Shown here: positions 46,101-60,255 of the stretch, piece after piece
Layout: every line of letters starts with the position of its first letter
How positions within the stretch are numbered: position 1 is the first letter of the stretch
Assembly (NCBI GenBank): GCA_949752795.1
Contig: OX457058.1
Span: 159,033,353-159,097,352, forward strand
Length of the DNA stretch: 64,000 bases
Origin: Hyperoodon ampullatus
Taxonomy: Eukaryota; Chordata; Mammalia; Artiodactyla; Ziphiidae
Reading direction: 5' to 3'
Notes under the pieces: model-generated
What the model saw: only the letters and a program-made list of their open reading frames with translations
What the model was told of the DNA's origin: nothing
Databases searched by the model: none
Translations under genes and position numbers: made by a program

Positions 46101-48760
46101 TATGGTCCAGATGGGAGGATGCAGCGTAGAATAAGGAAGAGACCTCTACTCAGGAGGCCTGGTGATAGTTGTTGCTCTGCCACTAAATTATTGCCACTTC
46201 TTTTGGACATTTAAAGGATTTCCAGTTGTCTTACAATGCTATACTAAATATTCTTGCACATGAATCATTTTCTTTGGAATAAATTCTCAAAGGTAGTTCA
46301 AAAGTACTCACTTATAAGACTTTTATTATCTCACCAGAACAAAACCACCAAATTAAGTTCTTAAGAGAAATATATTTTCCCCATTTCATTACAAATTCCC
46401 CCAGAATGGCTATTATAATAAAAATAAATCAAGATCAGTACATGAGTTTTGAAAATGAATTAACAACAACAAAAGATATGAATTTACATACATATATGTA
46501 AAATTTCCCCATTTTTTCTCTTTCTGAAACTCAATTCCCTGGAATAATTTAAATTATCTCACCCTATTTACAAGAGCTTTCAGATTGTGATAGCCCCTTT
46601 ATAATACATCAATGACAGACTTCAATCAAGTTTGAGTGCAACAGGAATGTCTATCCTGTTCCCAAAACTCTGGGATCTCAATCAGTCCTATTATAGGAAA
46701 AAAAAAAAGTCTCCCCAGCAATGTCTAAGCCTTCTGAGTTATCTTTATACTAAAGATACATATTTGTATATATCTTTATATATATATATCTTAAATCCTA
46801 TTTCTATAACAAGTATTCCCAAATCCCAATCTAATCTCTCTATTGCCCAAATTGTACTTAGAAGTTTTCTTGAAAATAATATAAGCCAAGTTCCTTATTA
46901 GAATTGAAACAAGAGAGGTCAAATGGCTAAGCCATCATTACATAGCTCTTCATAAATAAAAGTAGAGAGTTCTGGATTGAGGGATGTTTGTGGAGAGTTT
47001 TCGGGGTGGCAAATAAAAGGAAGGGATATATGTGGCATGCAAAGAAGGAAGATACTGAGTAATTTTTCTTTAACTTTTAGAAAAATAAATACATACTAGC
47101 CTTGGTGTATGTTCTGGGCCTATCATTTATGAGACTCATAGTAACCTGTGCAAGTAACTTTACCTCTCAGGATCTCAGTTTTCTCAAACTACAAAATTTA
47201 AAAAATCTTAGATCAAATGTAACCTTAATTCTCTGCATTCAAGCATTTTCTGTAGGTCATACTAATGGCCTGTTGAAAAGGCTGTTGTATCGAGAGAGTT
47301 ATTGCAAATCCAAGAAGCATCAAGGTTTTTACCTTTGTGCATTTGTATTAATTGTCAGCAACCCAAAGATAGCAGGTTAAAGGCCTGAGTTTTATTTTCA
47401 GAGTTGTATAACCAGGCCAGGATTTAAATGCAATGGTGAAGAATAAAATATCAGCCTACCCTATTGAATTTGGGCTTGGGCCCTATGTAGAAATTATTAT
47501 ACTTCACTAGGCAGAAAGTGAGGTTTGTTCTCTCAGGCAAATGTTGGGATGTCCTCAGTCAACATAAACTTAACAGATTTTCCCCAATTTCAGAGGAGTC
47601 TGTAGTAGAATTGTGGGTATTTTAGACTAATCATCAAAAAGTCTTGTTTTCTTTCCTAGATTTATTCTACAAAAATGCATAATACATTGATTCTGGTCTC
47701 AAGGAGCTCAGTAATGCTAGAGGCAAATATATCCACGATAATTATAAAACAATGTATAAGAAAAGGCAAGGCAATAGAGATAGGATTAAGATATAAAGGA
47801 ATCAAGGGGCCCATCTATCCGAACCTTGCGAGGGGAAATGCAATCAGATAAACTTTCTAAGGAAGGCAACATCTAGAAATACTAGCTGATTTTCCAAGGC
47901 CACACCACTAATTAATAGCAAAGCAAAGCAAGCATGAGAATTCTACAGTCAGTCTCTTTCCTGAGTGTCTAAATTCTTAATCCACTTTAAGGAAGTTGAA
48001 ATGGAAGACTCTTAGATGATGCAGTATTCTTTCCACTCTATACTTACATAGTTACTCTATATAACCTTCCTAAATATACTTAACATTTATCTGCTGGTAG
48101 TAAGAGAAATGTAAATATCTCCAGGACAGTAATTGCCTTGTTCTTTTATTGTCAAAGCTTTTCTCTCTTCTGTTAAATGGATGTTTATTGATTTGGTGTT
48201 GTCCATGTGTCTTCCTCTGATGAACACTGCAGTGTCCTAGTCGTAGGGAATGTATTACATTTCTTTGCTTTCTCACACTTAACATATCAGATGTGACAAT
48301 CTAAAGGGATGGAGATAAAAGGCAATGTGTAATTATTTGTTGCTAACAACAATCAGAACATGTTAGCTGATTTTATTACTAGTTCTTACAGAACCATACT
48401 TAGGAAGGTAAGTCCATTGTTTTATAAAGGCATTAAAAGTCAAAGAACCAAATTTTTCTTTTTCACTGTCTAGTTTAATATATTCTTTATCTCTTAGCAT
48501 AGAAATTCCATCAGGTCCTTAAGGGCAAAGGTAAATCTTTACCCATTTTTTTCCCCCATCTCTCCAGAGTATCTAGCACATAGAAGAAACAATATATTTG
48601 TGTTGATTGTATGGACTGGTGAATGAATGAACTGAGAAACACATGTAGAGTTTACTGTATTTATTGCTTCATTTGGAGCTAAGTATAATAGAATCTCTCT
48701 TGACTTTTACTTAGTAGATTCCTTGGATTAAGCATTCTTTTTCATTCTGTTGAACATTGC
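43101..48760. other. Unique DNA, no gene seen
   Basis: No exon-like reading frame. Weak MIR-like words occur at about 43330-43410, 44190-44260 and 47145-47220, and a possible old L1 3' fragment at about 46205-46290. AT dinucleotide clusters lie at about 46765-46792. Confidence 0.4.
47145..47220 (+). repeat. MIR-like fragment
   Basis: TGCAAGTAACTTTACCTCTC then ATCTCAGTTTTCTCAAACT are in MIR order. Short. Confidence 0.5.
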
Positions 48761-48764
48761 AGTT

Positions 48765-49175
48765 ATTGGCCCTAATTCTTTGCCTGCTGTAGAATTATGC
48801 AGCCACTCTCTTGACATGGCCTCATGACTTTGAACTTAGACATATGACTTATTTCAGCCAGTGGGATGTTAGTAGTTCTGACATAACAAGAGGCTTGAAA
48901 TGCATTTGTATGGAGTAGCTTAACCCTCTTGTTCTTCTCCTATCACCACAAAAAGGACAGATCCCAGATAGTTACTATCCTTTCAGTCTGGGACACAGAG
49001 TGAGATACAAAGAGCATGTCTTGATCCTATCTTACACCCTGGAGTCCAGTTCAGCTGAACCCCAAAGGACCCAGAAACTTGTGAGTGAGAAATGTAAATA
49101 TTTGTTATTGTGAGACAAATGGTTATGTGTTTGTTACTGAAGCATTATTATAGCAGTAGCTAATAGATAACATAT
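48765..49175 (+). repeat. Ancient LTR-like interspersed repeat
   Basis: TTCAGCCAGTGGGATGTTAG, GATCCCAGATAGTTACTATC and a 3' part with TTGTTACTGAAGCATTATTA match the plan of a common old mammalian repeat of about 400 bp. Family name uncertain. The termini are not resolved. Confidence 0.5.
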
Positions 49176-49179
49176 GATT

Positions 49180-51303
49180 GATTCCTCAGTATACTGAATA
49201 TTCCTGAAAAGTTGAACTCACCATTGTCTCACACCAGTTGGGTTATATACTTACAAAGAATCAGTTTTCTTTGTTTCCATACTTTTGTGTCAGTTTTGTC
49301 CCTTATTCTGATTATGTAATTTATGTGATATTAGCCAATGAACAATGTTAGAGAACAAACTTGTTTCTGTAAAGCTAAGATGAATGCTTTTTAAAGACTT
49401 GATAAAGGCAAATTGTTAAAAAAAATTAGGTGTTGGTGAGAGTTTTTTTAAAAGACTGGAAAAAATAAATATCTAGAAGGATCTTGAACTCAAATTTCTC
49501 TTTAATTGCTTAAGTTCTCATTTTCTTTTTAGTAAAATTAGAACTGGGAATTTTGGATGATATAATTAATACATGTGGATTTATATGAGAAAGGTGAGCT
49601 AACATTTTAATTATTGGAGACAGTCTCAAAAAAAGGGTCTTGACCTTTAACAAAAGATGAATGAATGTTTATTTATGTGTTTAAGGTAAAATAAAATGCT
49701 CAATCTGTGTTTGTATAAATTTTTATGATTTCCTTTTTAACCAATTTTTCTGATTATCTGAGCAAAAATCATCTCAATCTCTTTTTTATTAAGAATGTCA
49801 TAAATTTCATACCACACTAAAAATTCTCTTCCTTCCTTTCTTTGTAAATCATCTGAAGTTTTAGTATAAATGACAAGTAGCAATATGAGAATAGCCTACT
49901 TCACAATGACTATGTGAAGAGTAAACTTTCCTTTGCAGCTGCTGCCCCTCTTTTCATACTTATATCCTCTTCTGGTTTACACATTTTCAGTTTGGTTAAT
50001 AACTTTATTTTACAGGAGGACACGCCTTAGTTCAGATCACAGTTTCCATTTTTTCTTTCTTCATAACAATTGACTGAGTTTCAGGAATGCTGGGTTCTTC
50101 TGGTTTTTTGAACATTTTTTTTGTTCCCACAAAACCACACCCCAGAATCATCTGGATTTGAACAAATCTGTGAATGGAAGAGAAAAGTCATCCACAGTTC
50201 TCTTCTTTCCAAACTGGCTTTTTGGTTGCCACCAAATGGAACCACCACCTGTATTATTTACCTAAAAACCTAAATCTTTGCAAAGTATGCATGAAGCAGA
50301 GCCAATTATGGGGAAAAATCACTAACATTTTCCATGCATCTGGACTTGGCTTAAGGTTTGAGAGAACTTGGATTCATTTCAGGTTTTTAAAGAAAATATT
50401 TCATATATTGATTGATGAAATATGCTGCTGGTAGTGGTTTTTGAGATGCTGATGTTCACCTCTTTGGAACCATTCTGAGATGAATGTTTCGTGTCATTGT
50501 AGGATCAAAAATCAATCTATAGGTGATGACACTCAATCATCACTGACTAAGTTTGGAATTGAAAAGAGAGCTCTGATTGGAGAGCAAGCTTCACACCACA
50601 TTACCCATAAGTCAATTGCTTGGAATACAGGGACTAACTACATGAAGAAATTCAAGAGCCACTCTCAACACCAGCTCACTGACAGTTTAGGACACATGTG
50701 AGTAATTTTTAAAGAAAGGGGATTCTGGCTCAGACATTTGGGTTATTCCAGTTTCAAGAGTGTCAGTTCTCACCTGGACAGAAAAGGTAGACAAGAGGGG
50801 CTTGGCTTTAATAAAGTACATAGACTCTAGATAGTTTCTAATACAATGAGATTAAAATAGGCCCATAAACCAACATATTCAAAGATCCTGGGCCATAGCT
50901 AAAGAAAGTTAGGCAACTGTTTTTATGCCCAGAGAAATCAAAGTGAATAATATATAGCTATTTGTAACAGAAAAACACAAACTTCAGCCTTTTTCTGTTT
51001 TCATTGGATCCTCAAGCAGGGAAACAGGAAGAGAGTGTTAGTTACAACACCCAGCTTCAGATGCTTGATGCTTTGTCTTCTGCATATGGAGACAGAGTCC
51101 TCGTGGTTATTCTTCACACAGGAAGGGATGGGGGCAGTTGATACAGATAGACTTCATCCTTGTCTGATTTCATTTCATCACATCTCTGTTATTCCTTTTC
51201 TTTCACATTAATTCTCCCCTTAGTGTTTGTACCTAAAAAATATTTGTAGATGATTTTTATTAATACAGTCTTTTAACTGATAATGAGCCAAACTCTACAT
51301 GTT
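49180..51303. other. Unique AT-rich DNA, no gene seen
   Basis: Open frames at 50174-50434 and 50480-50701 are short and have no recognisable domain. Confidence 0.4.
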
Positions 51304-51305
51304 TA

Positions 51306-51776
51306 CAGGCATACCTTGTTTTATTGCACTTTGCTTTATTGAACTTCTCAGATTTTTTTTTTTTAACAAATTGAGGCAGCCCTGAAACAAGCAAGTCTTT
51401 AGGCGCCATTTTTCCAACATCATTTGCTCACTTTGTGTCTCTTTGTCACATTTCGGTAATTCTTGAACTATTTCAGACTTTTTCATTATTATGAAATTTG
51501 TTATGGTGACCTGTGACCATCTTTGATGTTACAACTATGACTCGCTAAAGGCTCAAATGATGGTTAATATTTTTTAGCAATAAAGTATTTTTAAATTAAA
51601 GTTTGTACATTGTTTATTTAGACATAATGCTATACCACACTTAATACACTATAGTGTAAACATAACTTTTATATGCACAGGAAAGCCAAAAAGTTTGTGT
51701 GACTCACTTTATTGCTATATTTGTTTCATTGTGGTGGTCTGGAACAAAATTTGCAGTTACCTCCAAGATATGCCTG
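51306..51776. mobile_element. Tigger-type nonautonomous element, 471 bp
   Basis: Ends CAGGCATACCTTG and AAGATATGCCTG are inverted repeats, each next to TA (51304-51305 and 51777-51778). Interior GCACTTTGCTTTATTG, GGCGCCATTTTTCCAACATC and CATTTGCTCACTTTGTGTC match a well-known mammalian Tigger family. No transposase frame remains. Confidence 0.9.
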
Positions 51777-51799
51777 TAATTATTTTTTTCCTTTCAACA

Positions 51800-52010
51800 A
51801 ATTTAGCTTAGTGGTTAAGCAAATGGGCTTTAGAATCAAACCTGATTACAGTTTTCCTTATTTATTTTTGGGACATTCTACTTAACATTGAGACATACCT
51901 CCCAAGACTCAAATGCCTCAATTGAGAAAATGGGGAAAAATCACAGTGCCCTTATCAGAGGATTGTGGGCTCATTAAATGAGAAAATTACTCAGTCCCAG
52001 ATAATATTCT
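51800..52010 (+). repeat. MIR SINE, nearly complete
   Basis: The tRNA-like head TAGCTTAGTGGTTAAGC (A box) is followed by GGGCTTTAGAATCAAACC, a decayed B-box region, and a core with CTCAATTGAGAAAATGGGG. Among the better preserved MIRs here. Confidence 0.85.
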
Positions 52011-53490
52011 AGAAGCTCAGGAAATGTTTTATGAAAACATTTCAATTTTTAATAACAGAAACGCTTAAAATTTTCCAGTTTCAGGTAGAATTGTGGCTTC
52101 AGTAATTTGTACACAGCAGTATATAGAAGGAGACTTTGACTTTCATGGTGGTTGATTTCATCAAAGTGGATGGTCACTCACAGTCCAAGAGATTGAGAGA
52201 GCAGCTTTTAATTTTATGTATTTATTTTTTGCTAGGGAAAAATAACAGCTTCTAAATTATAAGGCCTAAATACCACACAAGAGAAAAGAGCTAACTGAAT
52301 GTGGAATTTTCTTTTAAGGCCATCTTAAAAAAACAAAGCGAACTCTCCAGCTCTTCATTAATTCCACAGCTTGAGAAAGTTATGTTAATGTGCATTAGAT
52401 GATAGTAATGTTTTAGGATAATCTATCTCCTAAAACATTTTTGTGTCATCCATTAAACTTGTTACTCTGTGGGTTATCTATACAATTGATGAAAGAACCA
52501 GCAATCTCACTGATTTTCATTTGAAGTGAAATACATTTTCTTGGTAAATTTCAGCACTAAGATTTTATTTTCTTTAAAAAGTTGGATTGAAGCAGAGAAG
52601 GGCAAGGGTGATGCAAGAAACAAAGTCTAAACAAATAGTGCTATTTTGTGTTCACTGTGGTCTGCTCTGTGACTAATTATAATTGTAAATTTTTGACTTG
52701 AAGAAAGTTTCCCTTTGCCTTCCCTCTCCCCTTTTTCTTTTATGCTCCACCTGCCAGAATGAACCTGGCCAGAACCCATATGGTTATGGGAGAATGAGCT
52801 GTATTCATTTCTGAGTTTTTGGCATCTCATGTTCTACAACCCAAACTGGCCTCTAAATCTAGCAGAGTACCTTAGTGTTTGTGGTTGGAGAGTGAGTGGG
52901 TTGGAAGCATATGTGGTTCACCTTCATTTAATTAAAGGCCAGCGTGACTTTCGAAATTAGTAATTTCATCAGTCACACAGCCCTCATTGAGGATAATTGA
53001 GGAAGTAGGTAGGAGTGAGGAGGAGAGTGGGGTCATTTCACTGATGGGGCAAAGCCAAAGTCACACTGGTTCTTTTCCCCTTCTGTTCTGGGGTGGAACT
53101 TCATACATGATGGAGGAACAGAGTTGCCCACTCCAAGGATTTTTTCCATGTACTGTGATTTAAAAAAAGAAGAAGAAGAAGAAGAAGAAAGATGGCCATT
53201 TCAGCATTTTTATAAGCTAAGGCTATGAAAGCTGTAATTTGAAAAACTATGTGGGTGGCATTGTTTTTCAAGAGAAAAGAAAATTATGGAAATAAAAAAA
53301 CCCACAAAAAAACCCCAGACACACAAACTTGGAGATGCTAATTACATAATGTGGTTAATTTGGGAAATATATAGCTGAATTGGAGTCAAATCTTATATGG
53401 CTCAGATCTGAAAGCAGCAGCAGAATAACTGCCGGCCCTGGGACAGTCTGGCACAGATTTTGTAGGGATAAAAAAAATAACATTAGCAAT
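52011..53490. other. Unique DNA, no gene seen
   Basis: Contains a (GAA)n run at 53168-53190. No coding signature. Confidence 0.4.
53168..53190. repeat. (GAA)n microsatellite
   Basis: Seven GAA units after an A-run. Confidence 0.95.
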
Positions 53491-53491
53491 A

Positions 53492-53705
53492 GATAATATT
53501 TGCTGAGTGCTTACTGTGTGCCAGGTTTTGTGGTTTTTAATGTTTTATCCTATTTATTCTTTAAAACTAGTCTTTAAGGTAAGAATGATCATTTCTCCCC
53601 CCATTTGTCAGATAAGACAACTGAGACATGGAATGGTTACAGTGTACAAGAGGCAGGGCTAGGACCCAGGTCCTTCTGACCACAAAGCCTCTTCTGTTTA
53701 CTAAG
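53492..53705 (-). repeat. MIR SINE, reverse orientation
   Basis: TTTGCTGAGTGCTTACTGTG, TGCCAGG, then CAACTGAGACATGGAATGG and CTAGGACCCAGGTCC give the complete reversed MIR order. Confidence 0.9.
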
Positions 53706-53907
53706 AGCTCCTTCTCAGAGAATTTTACTATAATTCTGCAAATAAGAGAACTTCACCAGGGAGCCAAATCCAAGAAACTGTGTTCAAAAGAACAAGGAAG
53801 CTGAAAGGAACCTGTATTGTCACTTGCCTCTATATAATATCCTTAATTTTTGTTCTTACTATTCTGGGGCTTATTATTAATGTTAACCAACTTAGAAACA
53901 CCAAAAG

Positions 53908-53993
53908 GTATTCTTTAAAGCATTATTTAAAGCAATTTAAATTTAAAATAGTATTCTTTAAATTATTATTTAAAGCAATGAAAATTTATTCCT
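53908..53993. repeat. 43-bp AT-rich tandem duplication
   Basis: GTATTCTTTAAAGCATTATT at 53908 recurs as GTATTCTTTAAATTATTATT at 53951, both followed by TAAAGCAAT. The first 29 positions match at 27. Confidence 0.85.
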
Positions 53994-56900
53994 TAATAAG
54001 CGTTTAATGCAATACCCTTTATGGTTAGACTAAATCAAAATTAAATCTGTTTTTGAGGTGTTTAATTTAAAGCAGTGTCCAAATGATTAATATGGAAGAA
54101 ATTCGCCCCAGGGAGAGGGTAAAGACATCCATGCCTTATGTCTCTTTTAGATTCTAACCTCAGTCACATTGTTATCTATTTTCCTCCACCCCCTCCTGCA
54201 AAGGAATTTGGAATCACAGTGAGAGACATGGAAACCCCCATCTCAGTAGGAAACCCCCTATTGAGAATCTCTTTCCTCATGTTAAGACCAACCCCATTTC
54301 ATCTCTTCCGAAATGTATTCACTGGTTTCAGCATAATGACTCCAATTTTTTTTTTTTTGGCATCTCAAATATTTACACCAATTTGTCAGCAGCAAGTATC
54401 AGTGACAAGTGGAGATAAAGTATTATTTATGCTGAGATATCCAATTTTTACTTGTTTGACTGCTTTCCTGAAAGACGATGCTTTGGAAAATAAAATGCAA
54501 CATTTATCATTGGTTGACCATGGGAGGTGGAGTTTGCTCTCTTCCCTATGACCCAGTTAGTTCACATAGCTGAGCCTTCACAGCTCCCTGAGCCTAGGGT
54601 TGGATAACCCCAGTCCAGGAGAAACATTAGCAAGCAGATTTTTGAAAGGCAGGGCAATGCTAGGAGAAACTTTAAAAAATACAGATAAAAATATATTGGA
54701 GAATCTACACTTTACAAGTTGCAACCTGTTTCAAAGCCAGTGGATAATGACCACTGCAGTTCTGGATTTGCATGAGGACTGCAACATCATGTATTAACTA
54801 AATATTTGGGGATGGAAAGTGGAGAGAAAGAGTGTGAATGTCTGCTGGAAAGGAACAAGATGACTGATGGAGTTTCAAAGGGAGGGAATGAATATTGTTG
54901 ATATATATGTGACTATTTTTTATGGAGTATTTTGAAAATTGATTTAATTTATTCAACAAATATTTGTTGAGCACCTTCCACTGGACCCTTTCACACTCCC
55001 CAGTTCTTGAGTCAAGATGTGATAGACTATTGTGAGCAAATAATTTGAAAAAATTATCAGAATAATTCTTTTGCTAACTTAAATTTTATTAAGCTTTGTA
55101 GTCTGGGGTTTCTCCTTTTCTTGTTTTGCAAGATGCTGTGGTCATTGATTATCTCCTGCTTTCAGAACTTTCCTGCTAGTGCCTTGTAGGTGACATAATA
55201 TGAGTGTTTTCATTCTCAGATTTGGAGCCTCAGAACAAAGGACCTGAAATATCCTCATGAATGACATGAGAAAGAGAGAACAGAGAATTGTTTTCCTCTT
55301 GTTGTCTTTGACAGATTATTAAAGCAATTGACCAATTTTGATTTAGTGCACATTATACATAGGTGACATTGTGCTAATTGCCGTGGGGTATTTAAAAAAA
55401 GGAAGACTAAGTTCTAATAGCTAAGGAGCTAGGTGTTGTTGGCTAAGTAAAACTAAATCAATTTGAAAAATTCTGGTGGGTATATAAGTAAATGCTAACC
55501 CCTGTGGTTCAAAGGTCTTGAGGAATTAATTCATAGTTCTTGGTTGTAAGCAAGGGAGACTGAATCTAGTAGACTGAGCAAAATGGAATTTGTTTATCGT
55601 GTGGCTCACAGAACTAACTGGGAGAGCAGAAGAATAGGCCTAGAAAGCTAGAATAAGCTTTCTGAACAAGGCATGGCTTAGAACACATCTGCTGAGTAAA
55701 CTGCTACCCTTTCTGCCAAACACCAGATTCTGGCATCTGTGTGGCCGCTAATATTGGGCCTGACACTCAGCCTTGCATCCATTACAACCCTCCTGCCATG
55801 AGCAGAGACAGAGCTCCTTACTCCCCGCTCTTGTATCTCTAGTTACTGGGTCAGAGTCCAGCTGCGTGAGTTTGATTGGAAGAGTCCTCCTCCATATCTG
55901 AGTCTTAGGAGGAAGGGATGCTAGAAAAGCAGTCAGCTAGCACTTTTGTTTCTAAATGTGGTCTTTGCTGTCCACCAAAACTAATAAACTTGGAATGTTC
56001 AAAACCCCATGAAATGGGGTTCGGATGCTGAGTAGCCAAAATAAGTGATGGATTGTCGTTATGAGAATCAAAGTAAATATTTAACTCCCAGGCTTGTTGA
56101 TCCATATCTACATATGTTGGATATAGTGGAGGGATTTTAGACTTCGTATTACTTGGTCTTTTCTTTATAAGGTCACATTTATCCAGTCAACCATCCAAAT
56201 TTTATCTTTCTACCTCATCTTCTTTTGTGAGGGATTCTCAGATTATTTCATATGCCATTTCCCTTTTTAGACAGCAAGCAGAAAGCTATTGGATTGATGT
56301 ATCAGCACTGGAAAAATAACAATTTTTAGAGGAGTTTCATAGTTATTATGGAAAACATTCTGGCTGACAACAGAAAAGTTTCTTGCCCTAAAAAACTCAA
56401 TATATTCTAACCAAAATAGCATTAAAAATTTTCAACCTTTAGGATAATATTATAAAGGAAGAGTAATTAGAAAATTTCTAGTGAAGCATCACCTATGTCA
56501 AGTAGTATAATAGAACACATAGAACTGGAAAAACTTATTGATGCCCCAATGAAAACAAATAAAATGGGATATATTCTAAAACTTCCACATAGTCCCTATA
56601 TTGAACAAACTATAAAAAATGAACACCTGAGGTTGGGAGTGATCTTCTACAGATATTATAAAAAATGTCTTCTGACCATTCTAAACTTAAGGAATAAAAC
56701 ATACATGACAAACCATTTGATGTATTACTGGAACACTCAAAGGGAGCTCCTATCTCCATGCTGAAGCTAAAATAATTCTTTGCCAAATGCTGAAATAATT
56801 TCATTTAGAAGAAATGAATTTTTTGTCCTCAGACATATTATTGGCTGGTTTATTATTGGTTGACTTACCTGGGGTTGTAGCATCTAAGGGCCATCGAACA

Positions 56901-57599
56901 CCAAGACTTAACGGAATGTGCCCCAGCTACAATAGCACCTGTACTGAATTGGATAGTTTTGCCCCATTTTCCCATTTTACAACATTTGATAACCTTCCAT
57001 ATGTCTCATCCCCCTCTGGTGGTGTGTAGATTCGTGAGCTGAACAGCAAACAACTAAACACAGTACTGGAGCCGATGAACCCAGCGTTACGACTTGCTTG
57101 GGTGCTCACAAGTGCAGTCTGTCTGTGTTTACTTTGTTCATCACTTGTGATCTAAGAACAGATTCCTAACGCTGTGAGATGCCTGCCTGGTCATGAGAAG
57201 AGGTTACAGGTCTTTCTCCACGGGTGTTTCTGGTTCCATTTGCTCAGATCAAGAGTTTGAGCTGTGAGACGCAAATGGCAAACATCAATGGTTTTCTCGC
57301 TGTTGTTTTCCGGGGGTCCCCTTGGTTCATCTGTGGTGCAGCAGGAGCCACTCAGGGGATCTCAGGATGGCTTGGTGGCCACTCAACTGTCAGTGAATTC
57401 CGTTCTGCTTTTATCCTTTATATACTGGGACTTGGGCATGATTTTATTTAATAAAAAAAAATTCTACTGTTAAACACAGAAAACAACAACAAACAATAAC
57501 AACTTTGGAAATCACCAGCATAAAGAAAAATTCTAAAAGACCAGCTTTTATTTTAGTAAAACTTTTCATTCCAAATATTCTTTGCTTCTATAATAATAA
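53994..57599. other. Unique DNA, no gene seen
   Basis: The longest frame (54138-54551, 137 codons) lacks any recognisable domain. A MIR/old-repeat-like word occurs at about 54945-54985 (ATTCAACAAATATTTGTTGA). Confidence 0.4.
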
Positions 57600-57850
57600 C
57601 TAACACATGGTGGTTAACTACATACCAGGCACTGTTCTAAGTGATTGACATATATTAAATTCATTTCATCCTCAAACCAACTCTGTAAGCAAAATACTGT
57701 TTTACTCCCACTTTACAGGGGAGAGAAATACAGGGACTGAGAAGTTTTGTAGCCTGCCCAAGGTCTTACATCCATTTCATGGCAGAGCTGGAATTTGAAC
57801 TCCAGCAGCCTAGTTTTAGAATTCATCCTTTAATCTACTCTGTTGTATGG
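57600..57850 (-). repeat. MIR SINE, reverse orientation
   Basis: ACCAGGCACTGTTCTAAGTG, CACTTTACAGGGGAGAG, CCTGCCCAAGGTCTTACA and GGAATTTGAACTCCAG are in reversed MIR order over 250 bp. Confidence 0.95.
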
Positions 57851-58689
57851 TTCTCTGCTAAATGCCATGCTATATTATACTGTTTCTCTATCCACCCCTT
57901 AGCGTGTATTTTTTAAGCCATGATGTGGTCTTTGATTTAAATGAAGTGCTTAAGAGAGGTAAGGGCTTGCTACAGAGTTAGGATTAAATTCTGTGACCAT
58001 TCAACATGGCATCTTGCACAATTGTTACCTTTTCCAAAAGATTCCTGAAGCTTATTAAAACACATTTATAGTGAACATGTTGGAAGACTTATGGATATGG
58101 CATGATTATTTCCCCAAATCCTCTTCATAGTGATGATTATAAGGCTAAGAAAGTTAAGTGCTTAAAAATACCACATACTTACGTATATCATCTGTTGACA
58201 TTCAGTAGGAAATGGTCCTTTTTCTATTTCTGTTTTGCCTCTCCCTTCCAAGAACATAACTTTCAATTTTCCCTGCATCTGCATATCTGTCAAAATCACA
58301 AGTATTGTTCATAAAACAAATATGTGACCAAATGATCTGAGCATAATCATTCAAAATCTCCACATGCATTCATTCTTTCAAACTTCTCGGTCTTAGAGAA
58401 TCATTTCATCATCTTTCAGACTGTTGTGATTACTGGACTGGAATTGGGATATTTTCTACTGTTCATCTAGAACAAAGCAATGCAGAGATTTTCTGATCTG
58501 TATAAGCCATCTTTCTCTTTTGGCCTTGCCATCCTTCCTTGTTGTCATGGTCTTCCTTGAGGCACAAAAACTGGATTTCTAATTTCTCAGAGAAGTTAAT
58601 GACCCAGTGAGATTGTTCTGGGTAGTTCTCTCCCATCAGTACCACAATTTGGAATTATTAACCATTGCAATGTGAAGTGAAGTAAGCAA

Positions 58690-58985
58690 TGGTAATGTTA
58701 AGGGATAACAGCTGGCCTTTCTTGAGAGTTTACCTGTGTCAGGTATTTTGCAAGGAACTTTATGCATATTATCACATTGAATCCTCATGCCAACCTCCCA
58801 GTACGTGCACATTGAATAAAAGACGCACAATGACGCTATGAAGTGAGAATGATTGTTTCCCATTTTCTGTATAAGAAAAATCATGTTTGAAGGGGTTAGT
58901 AACTTGCCTGAAGTTCCGGGCAGCTAATAATTGTTAGGAATTTGTTCTGACAACAAAAGCCCATATTGAGTAACCAAACTATTAT
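58690..58985 (-). repeat. MIR SINE, reverse orientation, with a small insertion
   Basis: TCAGGTATTTTGCAAGGAAC, ATCACATTGAATCCTCATGC, GTAACTTGCCTGAAGTTCC in reversed MIR order. About 35 extra bases near 58800-58836 interrupt it. Confidence 0.8.
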
Positions 58986-60119
58986 GCTATTCCTCCTCAG
59001 TTTTAAGCTTCAAAAGGATGAATGTGAATTTGGATGTATTCAGACATACTATGGTTGAAGAAACGAGGGGAGAGTGGCATCTCTTAGGAGTAGAATCCCC
59101 AGCAAAGGTTGCTATTAAATATATATTTTTAATTTAATTTAATTTTATTAAACATTCTTTAACAGAAGTTACATATGGATGATTCTGTTACTGGCTATAG
59201 AAATTCCTCTCCACAGGGATGTTCTTACCTAATAAAAAGAATATTTCCCCCCATCTCCCAACTTTCAATTCTCTCAGCTTCATTTGAAGAAATGCAGAAG
59301 CATATGTTGCTCTCCCATCATACACCAGTAGATGGCAGCAAACGTCCACCCTAGATGCCTGGAATTTTTGCCTCTGAGCTCCTTGGCGGTGTGAAGCTGA
59401 GGCTGCTTTTAAAAATATCATCCACGCTCCTTACCTGACACGTTGGAAGGGCTAGTTTTCCAGGTCGCACATGTCTTATTACTTTCGAAAATAATCATGT
59501 GGAAAGGCTTTCCACTGTGTTTGCTGCTACATTTCTGCGCAGTGGTGACTGTCAAGCCAGAATCAAACTAAATAATTGCAGGGGGAAAAAAGACGACAAC
59601 AACCCAGAAGAGGTGAAAATAATTTCCGTTAAGAATGTTTCTCATGGGTTTTCAAATAAGGTTTCATCACCCAATCTTATCAGTGAAGTATTCTTGTTCA
59701 TAAATTATTTATCATTCTCTTCTATCACATCTTTTGTACCATTGAAACAAGCAAAATCCAACTTTGGGTGAATTTTCTTTTAAGAATATCTGGAGAGAAA
59801 CATTTCTCACCACCCTTCACTGTCAGATATGAAGCACAACCATTATGTAAACCATATACACCAAAAGGGTTTTCTTTTTGGTTGTTTTCCTTTTAATTAG
59901 AATTTTCTTTTCAAAGGATATTACCCTTGGCATTTAGCATTTTGTCTTAGTATTAATTTAGTTTCCGCCTGTTATTGATTCATTATTCTGGGCAATGTGC
60001 TGTGGATTTTATGGATGATGTACTGTGATTGATCTGCATTTGAAACAAACTGGTTCCCTGACCTGGGAGAGAAGGGCCTTCAGTACAGACACAGTGTTGT
60101 TACTGCTAGCTATTTGACA

Positions 60120-60255
60120 AGCAGTTAGCATCTCCAAGTTTTGTTTCCTTTTCTCTATAATGAGGATGAAAGTATCTCACAGGATTTTGGTGAGGATTAT
60201 ATAAAATTAAATGAGGTAATGCAATGAAACCCCTAGCTTAGTACATGTCAGAAAT
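60120..60255 (+). repeat. MIR-like fragment
   Basis: TTTCCTTTTCTCTATAATGA, GGTGAGGATTATATAAAATT and CCTAGCTTAGTACATG follow the MIR 3' half. Confidence 0.7.

Noticed and set aside
54138..54551. 137-codon open frame
   Set aside because: No domain, hydrophobic and low-information composition, no supporting splice or promoter context; consistent with chance.
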